Shown in pieces: positions 21,727 through 26,380 of a DNA stretch of 26,380 nucleotides. The position numbers and the translations under genes were made by a program. Source of the DNA: CAYTET01 sp964436975 (GTDB taxonomy: Bacteria; Bacillota_I; Bacilli_A; Erysipelotrichales; Erysipelotrichaceae); NCBI GenBank assembly GCA_964436975.1, contig CAYTET010000023.1, forward strand, positions 1 to 26,380, in the 5' to 3' direction. Each line of letters begins with the position of its first letter. The first letter of the stretch is position 1. Under the pieces are notes generated by a model. That model did not search any database. It saw only the letters and a program-made list of their open reading frames with translations, and was not told the origin of the DNA.

Positions 21727-24357
21727 ATGGCAAAACAATTAACCAGTGCCCAGATCAGACAGATGTTTCTTGATTATTTTAAGCAGAATGGCCATATGGT
21801 CGAACCGGGAGCTTCCTTGATTCCGCACAACGATCCGACTCTTTTATGGATTAATGCCGGCGTGGCGGCTCTGAAAAAGTATTTTGACGGCTCGGAAAAA
21901 CCGGCTAACCGCCGCATCTGCAATGCCCAGAAGTCTATCCGGACCAATGACATTGAGAATGTCGGGCGGACCGCCCGGCATCACACTTTCTTTGAGATGC
22001 TGGGAAACTTCTCCATCGGCGACTATTTTAAGAAAGAGGCCATTCCTTTCGCCTGGCATTTTCTGACCGATCCCGAATGGATGGGCTTTGACAAAGACCG
22101 CTGGTACATTACGGTGTATCCCCAGGATCAGGAGGCCTATGATATCTGGACCAAACAGCTCGGTGTCTCCCCAAGCCATATTCTGAAGTCAGAGGATAAT
22201 TTCTGGCAGATCGGCGAAGGTCCCTGCGGTCCGGATACTGAGATGTACTATGACCGCGGGCCGGCTTTTGATCCGCAGGGTTTGGGTGAGAAACTGTTTT
22301 TTGATGAAATGGAAAATGACCGCTACGTTGAAATATGGAATGTTGTTTTCTCCCAGTTCAACGCTGTTGCCGACACTCCGCGCGAGCAGTTTATAGAACT
22401 GCCGCAGAAGAATATTGATACCGGCATGGGTCTGGAAAGACTGGTCTGCATCAGTCAGGGCGGGGAAACCAACTTTGACACCGATCTTTTCCTGCCGATA
22501 ATCGCCGCCACCGAAAAATTGACGGCTAAAAAATACAGTGATCCGGCCAATAAAATGGCGTTCAGGGTCATCGCCGATCATATCCGGACGGTTACCTTTG
22601 CCCTGGCTGACGGTGCCACTTTCTCCAATGAAGGGCGCGGTTACATTCTGCGCCGGGTGCTGCGGCGGGCGGCCCGCTTTGGCCGCAGTCTTGGCATCAG
22701 CGGCTCGTTTATGTATAAGCTGGTCAAAGTAGTGGCTGATAACATGATTGATTACTATCCTTATCTGCAGGAAAAGGTCAGTTATATTGAGAAGCTTGTC
22801 AAAGCCGAGGAAGAGCGCTTTGCCTCAACACTGAATGACGGTGAAAAACTGTTGACTTCGGTTCTGGACAAGAGCGATTCAAAAATACTGGCTGGAGAAA
22901 CCGTTTTTAAGCTTTATGATACATTCGGCTTTCCGCCGGAACTGACCAAGGAGATAGCCTCCGATAAAGGCTTTACGATTGATCAGGCTGGTTTTGACGA
23001 ATGCATGCAGCAGCAGAAAGAAAGAGCCCGGGCGGCCCGCAGTGCGGCTGAATCCATGTCAGCCCAGTCGGCTGATCTGATGAGCTTTACCCAGCCCAGT
23101 GTCTTTGTCGGCTATGACAATGACCAGACCGACGGCAAAGTAATCGGCCTGTTCAAAGACGGCGTTAAAATAGACGAAATCAGCGATGAAGGCGACATCA
23201 TCATGTCGCAGACATGCTTCTATGCTGAAAGCGGCGGTCAGCTTTATGACCAGGGCACCATGTCCAATCCGGATACAGAGCTGCAGGTTGTTAAAGTTGA
23301 AAAAGCTCCCAACAAGCAGGCCCTGCATCATGTTATCGTTCTGGCCGGCAAAATAAGACTTAACGACACATTCCATCTGGAAATCGATGCCTCGGCCCGC
23401 CGGGCCATCCGGGCCAACCATTCCAGCCTTCATCTGCTGCAGGCGGCCTTAAGACAGGTCATCGGCAGTCATGTTCATCAGGCCGGCTCGTATGTCTGTG
23501 CGGATTATGCCCGCTTTGACTTCACGCATTATGAGAAGATCTCGGCTGAAAATCTGGCCCACATTGAAGATATCGTCAATAAGCAGATTGCTGCCGGCTA
23601 TCCGGTGGTAACCGATCTGATGGATCTGGCCAAGGCTAAGGAAACAGGGGCCATGGCACTGTTTGATGAAAAATATGAAGAAGTGGTCCGAGTGGTTTCA
23701 ATGGGTGATGTCTCCAAGGAACTGTGCGGCGGCACCCATGTCTCAAATACTTCCCAGATTGGCGTGTTCAAGATCGTTTCTGAGGAAAGCATCGGCAGCG
23801 GCATCCGCCGGATCACGGTTAAGACCTCCTACGGGGCCTACCGGCAGTTTATCCAGGAAGAAAGCCTGCTTGACAGCATTGCCGGCAGCGTCAAAATGAA
23901 TTCCTATGAAGGCCTGACGGACAAAGTAAAGCAGCTGGCAGCGGACAATGCCGCTTTAAGCCGGCAGATCGGCCAGCTCAATGACCAGCTGCAGGCTAAC
24001 CAGGCTGACGCAATTGTTGCTTCCGCCGTCAGCCATGACGGCTTGAATATCGTCATAAAGAAGATTGACGGTGATACCGGAGCCATTAAGCCGCTGACCG
24101 AAAAACTGGCCGGCAAGATGGGTGACAATGGGGTAGTGATGCTCTATGGCAGCACTGACAGCAAGGTCATGTTCTTTGCGGCCGCCGGCAAGGCGGCAAT
24201 TGCCAAAGGCATCAAAGCCAGTGACCTGGTCAAACAGGCCGCTGCTATCTGCGGTGGCAACGGCGGCGGCCGGCCTGACATGGCCAGTGCCGGCGGCAAG
24301 GATGTTGCCAAGGCGGATCAGGCGGCGGCAGCGGTCCGGCAGGCGCTTGGGCTTTAA
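21727..24357 (+). CDS. alaS: Alanyl-tRNA synthetase
   Basis: AlaS charges tRNA-Ala and edits mischarged Ser and Gly. The class II catalytic core shows NAGVAALKKYFDG and HHTFFEMLGNFSIGDYFK, then the tRNA-recognition region with GRGYILRRVLRRA. The editing domain has its zinc ligands His565 and His569 (HSSLH), Cys667 and His671 (CGGTH). The C-terminal DHHA1 domain carries CGGNGGGRPDMASAGGKD. At 876 residues it is full length. The ribosome site GGAAGG precedes the ATG. The following genes ireB, ruvX, DUF1292 and mltG have no terminator between, so the T-box may govern them as well. Confidence 0.98.
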   Translation: MAKQLTSAQIRQMFLDYFKQNGHMVEPGASLIPHNDPTLLWINAGVAALKKYFDGSEKPANRRICNAQKSIRTNDIENVGRTARHHTFFEMLGNFSIGDYFKKEAIPFAWHFLTDPEWMGFDKDRWYITVYPQDQEAYDIWTKQLGVSPSHILKSEDNFWQIGEGPCGPDTEMYYDRGPAFDPQGLGEKLFFDEMENDRYVEIWNVVFSQFNAVADTPREQFIELPQKNIDTGMGLERLVCISQGGETNFDTDLFLPIIAATEKLTAKKYSDPANKMAFRVIADHIRTVTFALADGATFSNEGRGYILRRVLRRAARFGRSLGISGSFMYKLVKVVADNMIDYYPYLQEKVSYIEKLVKAEEERFASTLNDGEKLLTSVLDKSDSKILAGETVFKLYDTFGFPPELTKEIASDKGFTIDQAGFDECMQQQKERARAARSAAESMSAQSADLMSFTQPSVFVGYDNDQTDGKVIGLFKDGVKIDEISDEGDIIMSQTCFYAESGGQLYDQGTMSNPDTELQVVKVEKAPNKQALHHVIVLAGKIRLNDTFHLEIDASARRAIRANHSSLHLLQAALRQVIGSHVHQAGSYVCADYARFDFTHYEKISAENLAHIEDIVNKQIAAGYPVVTDLMDLAKAKETGAMALFDEKYEEVVRVVSMGDVSKELCGGTHVSNTSQIGVFKIVSEESIGSGIRRITVKTSYGAYRQFIQEESLLDSIAGSVKMNSYEGLTDKVKQLAADNAALSRQIGQLNDQLQANQADAIVASAVSHDGLNIVIKKIDGDTGAIKPLTEKLAGKMGDNGVVMLYGSTDSKVMFFAAAGKAAIAKGIKASDLVKQAAAICGGNGGGRPDMASAGGKDVAKADQAAAAVRQALGL

Positions 24358-24406
24358 TTAATGGTTAAATGCGGGTATTATTAAAGGGTAAAGGAAGGTG
24401 GCAGTG

Positions 24407-24667
24407 ATGACAGACGACAAGACAACAACGAAAGTGTTTTCCGGTGAACAGCTGCGGCGGGAGAATATCCGTTTGATTCTGCAGCAGGTTGATGATGCTC
24501 TCAGCCAGCGCGGTTATAATGCGGTTAATCAGATTTCCGGCTACCTTATTTCAAATGATCCGGCTTATATCTCTTCACACAATAATGCGCGGGCCCTGAT
24601 CAGCACGGTTGACCGCTATGAAATAATCGAGGAACTGGTAAGATGTTATCTTCAGCAAAAACAGTAA
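24407..24667 (+). CDS. IreB family regulatory phosphoprotein (UPF0297)
   Basis: An 86-residue cytoplasmic protein matching the UPF0297/IreB family: a threonine-rich N-terminus (Thr6-Thr8), then RRENIRLILQQVDDALSQRG, NQISGYLISNDPAYISSH and the ending IIEELVRCYL. In Enterococcus IreB is phosphorylated on N-terminal threonines by the PASTA kinase IreK and acts in cell-wall stress control. The start at 24407 fits AGGAAGG 8 bases upstream; an in-frame GTG at 24398 overlaps that site. It sits between alaS and ruvX, the conserved location in Bacillota, and overlaps ruvX by 25 bases. Confidence 0.95.
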   Translation: MTDDKTTTKVFSGEQLRRENIRLILQQVDDALSQRGYNAVNQISGYLISNDPAYISSHNNARALISTVDRYEIIEELVRCYLQQKQ

Positions 24668-25104
24668 TAATGGGTCTGGATTTAGGATCAGTGACCTGCG
24701 GGGTGTCAATCTGCGACCCGACGGCCCTGATCGCCAGTCCGGTTGAAACAATCCGCTTTGAGGCGGATGACTATGTCACGGCTTTAAAGCAGGTTGTCAG
24801 TCTGATTGATTCCAAACAGGTGCAGACCATTGTTTTAGGTCTGCCCAAGCATATGAACGGCGATGTCGGCATCCGCGGTCAGGTCTCAATTCATTTCAAA
24901 GACATGATTGAGCAGGCCCGGCCGGCGGTAAAAGTTGTGCTGTGGGACGAAAGACTGACCACCGTCAGTGCCCAGAAAACAATGCTGGCCAGCAACATGA
25001 ACCGCAAGAAGAGACATCAGGTTGTCGACCAGATGGCCGCCGTGGAGATTCTGCAGAGCTATCTTGATTCAAGAAGAATACAGGAGAACAGCAATGGAAG
25101 ATAA
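24643..25104 (+). CDS. ruvX: RuvX / YqgF RNase H-fold nuclease
   Basis: The protein has the YqgF RNase H-like fold, with the first catalytic Asp in MGLDLGSVTCGVS (Asp13), LGLPKHMNGDVG, the acidic WDERLTTVSA and the final Asp in VDQMAAVEIL. The family is linked to 16S rRNA 5'-end processing and Holliday-junction-like cleavage. At 153 residues it is slightly long; the N-terminal MLSSAKTVI precedes the usual start. The start at 24643 is preferred because GAGGAA lies upstream, while the ATG at 24670 has no ribosome site. It overlaps both neighbours, showing tight coupling. Confidence 0.95.
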   Translation: MLSSAKTVIMGLDLGSVTCGVSICDPTALIASPVETIRFEADDYVTALKQVVSLIDSKQVQTIVLGLPKHMNGDVGIRGQVSIHFKDMIEQARPAVKVVLWDERLTTVSAQKTMLASNMNRKKRHQVVDQMAAVEILQSYLDSRRIQENSNGR

Positions 25105-25360
25105 GCCCACATTACTAATCACGGCCGATGATGGCCAGCAGAAGGAAATGACTATTCTGCTGACTTTTGAAAGCGACAGCAATCATAAGAAATATGTCCT
25201 TTTCTATGATGAAGATGATGCCTCGGATCAGGTCTATGCCATGGAATATGACGATCAGGGCAACCTGAGCGAAGTCAGTGACGAGGCGGGATGGCAGATG
25301 ATCGAGGAAACCTTCAACGCGTTTATGGAGAGTCAAAATGACAAAGACGACGCGGACTAA
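25094..25360 (+). CDS. DUF1292 protein (YrzB-like)
   Basis: An 88-residue acidic protein with the DUF1292 pattern: MTILLTFESDSNHKKYVLFYD, then QVYAMEYDDQGNLSEV and WQMIEETFNAFME. Function is unknown, but its position between ruvX and mltG is conserved in Bacillota. The ATG at 25094 overlaps the end of ruvX by 11 bases and follows AGGAGA. The last 23 bases overlap mltG. Confidence 0.9.
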   Translation: MEDKPTLLITADDGQQKEMTILLTFESDSNHKKYVLFYDEDDASDQVYAMEYDDQGNLSEVSDEAGWQMIEETFNAFMESQNDKDDAD

Positions 25361-26360
25361 ACGGAAGGGCAATAAAAGACTGGTTCTGGTAATTATTCTG
25401 GCCGTTCTGGTAGTCCTGGCGGCCACTTTCATGCTTCTTTTTTGCTATTATTCATCCAATCTGAAAGCCGTCGGCGATGACAGCACGGATATTGCCTTTG
25501 TGATTGAGGAAGGCAGCTCCAGCAGCACGGTTATCCAGAAGCTGTATGACGGCAATCTGATCCGCGATGTCAATGCGGCCAAGATATACGTCAAACTGCA
25601 TAATATATCTTCCATTTATGCCGGCAACTATCTGCTGAACAAGACGATGTCGGTCAAAGAGATTTTTGACACCGTTACCGATGAGCACAAAGCCATCGTC
25701 GAGCAGGTTGAAGTAACCCTGCTGCCGGGGAAGTGGGCCAAGGATTTTGCGGCCGCCATTGCGGATAAAACCAATCTGACGGCGGAAGAGATTCTGGCTA
25801 AATGGAATGATATCGATTATATGTATACCCTGATCGATAAATATGATTTTCTGACAACGGATATCTTTTTAAGCGAGCATGTCTATCTGGAAGGCTATCT
25901 GATGCCTGATACTTATTACTTCTACAGCAATACCACGGTTGAGCAGGTCACGGCCAAGATCCTTGATCAGACCGAAGTCATCTATAAGAAATATGAATCG
26001 GAAATTGCGGATACCATGGCAGCCAAGAAAATCAGCATTCATGATGTTTTCACCCTGGCTTCCGTGGTCATGTTTGAAGCCAACAGCGAGGAATCCATGA
26101 AAATGGTGGCCGGCATCTTCTTCAACCGGCTGGCCCAAGGCATGAAGATGCAGTCCAGTGTGACGGTATGCTACGCCCTGTATGATGATTATCATACCTG
26201 GCAGGACTGTGAAACCCATCCGGATATCGATTCCAAATACAACACCTACAAATACGAGGGCCTTCCGGTCGGCCCGATCTGCAACCCGACCGAAACGGCA
26301 ATTAAAGCCGTTCTGGAGCCGACAAGCTCGGATTACCTGTATTTCATCTGTTTTTATTAA
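25338..26360 (+). CDS. mltG: Endolytic peptidoglycan transglycosylase MltG, apparently short at the C-terminus
   Basis: MltG cuts nascent glycan strands in the membrane and sets their length. A basic N-terminus and one membrane helix (about 15-36) lead to a LysM-like region (about 52-115) and the YceG domain. The catalytic glutamate is Glu247 in ASVVMFEAN; by recalled alignment it equals Glu218 of E. coli. Also conserved are GIFFNRLAQGMKMQSSVTVCYAL and YNTYKYEGLPVGPICNP. The first Glu of the usual ExE pair is Met here. The frame stops after YLYFICFY, about 30 residues before the normal end (the GG-xYF and EHN segment). GGAGAG lies 5 bases before the ATG. Confidence 0.92.
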   Translation: MTKTTRTKRKGNKRLVLVIILAVLVVLAATFMLLFCYYSSNLKAVGDDSTDIAFVIEEGSSSSTVIQKLYDGNLIRDVNAAKIYVKLHNISSIYAGNYLLNKTMSVKEIFDTVTDEHKAIVEQVEVTLLPGKWAKDFAAAIADKTNLTAEEILAKWNDIDYMYTLIDKYDFLTTDIFLSEHVYLEGYLMPDTYYFYSNTTVEQVTAKILDQTEVIYKKYESEIADTMAAKKISIHDVFTLASVVMFEANSEESMKMVAGIFFNRLAQGMKMQSSVTVCYALYDDYHTWQDCETHPDIDSKYNTYKYEGLPVGPICNPTETAIKAVLEPTSSDYLYFICFY

Positions 26361-26380
26361 ATATACAATCCGGTATGGAG

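Noticed and set aside
26073..26081. Loss of the MltG catalytic glutamate
   Set aside because: On closer alignment the second Glu of the ExE motif (Glu247), believed to be the catalytic one, is kept; only the first is changed.

Overview
This window reads as a chromosomal segment from a low-to-moderate GC Gram-positive bacterium (Bacillota). The evidence is the gene content and order: sufCDSUB, Spx, T-box leaders before trpS and alaS, a PrsA-type foldase pair, and the block mnmA / recD2 / alaS / ireB / ruvX / DUF1292 / mltG, which matches the Bacillus subtilis trmU-yrrC-alaS-yrzL-yrrK-yrzB-yrrL neighbourhood from memory. The protein style (short SufD, small IreB, GtrA, YozG-like regulator) would suit Erysipelotrichia-like Firmicutes, but that rank is a guess. 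There are no rRNA genes, transposases, phage genes or CRISPR arrays.

Left part (1-7430): a small cysteine-motif protein runs convergently into a minus-strand operon of two parvulin-like secretion foldases, one anchored by a membrane helix and one a lipoprotein. A 213-bp divergent promoter region leads into the five-gene sufC-D-S-U-B operon for Fe-S cluster assembly. It is packed with overlapping starts and stops and closed by a strong hairpin terminator.

Middle (7427-14500): a minus-strand copA-csoR copper-efflux operon has a clear CsoR-type operator over its start site. Its CopA carries a CopZ-like domain at the C-terminus, with an internal ribosome site and ATG that could also give a free chaperone. 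Divergent from it is a class I glutamine amidotransferase-like hydrolase. This converges on a radical SAM / methyltransferase pair (YtqA/YtqB-like, proposed MnmL/MnmM) acting on tRNA wobble uridine. Then come a GtrA-family membrane protein, trpS with a tryptophan T-box, and tRNA-Arg(ACG).

Right part (14560-26380): spx with an unusual Cys-bearing tail, mnmA (2-thiolation of the same wobble uridine), a CPBP membrane protease and recD2. Next is a three-gene DUF2975 / XRE regulator / DUF4173 cassette behind two tandem 19-bp repeats at 21-bp spacing. Then alaS with an alanine T-box, and ireB, ruvX, DUF1292 and mltG in one overlapping operon. The mltG reading frame ends about 30 codons earlier than usual, just before the window edge.

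The most interesting points are the possible dual CopA/CopZ product, the DUF2975-XRE-DUF4173 cassette with its phased operators, the Spx tail and the short MltG.
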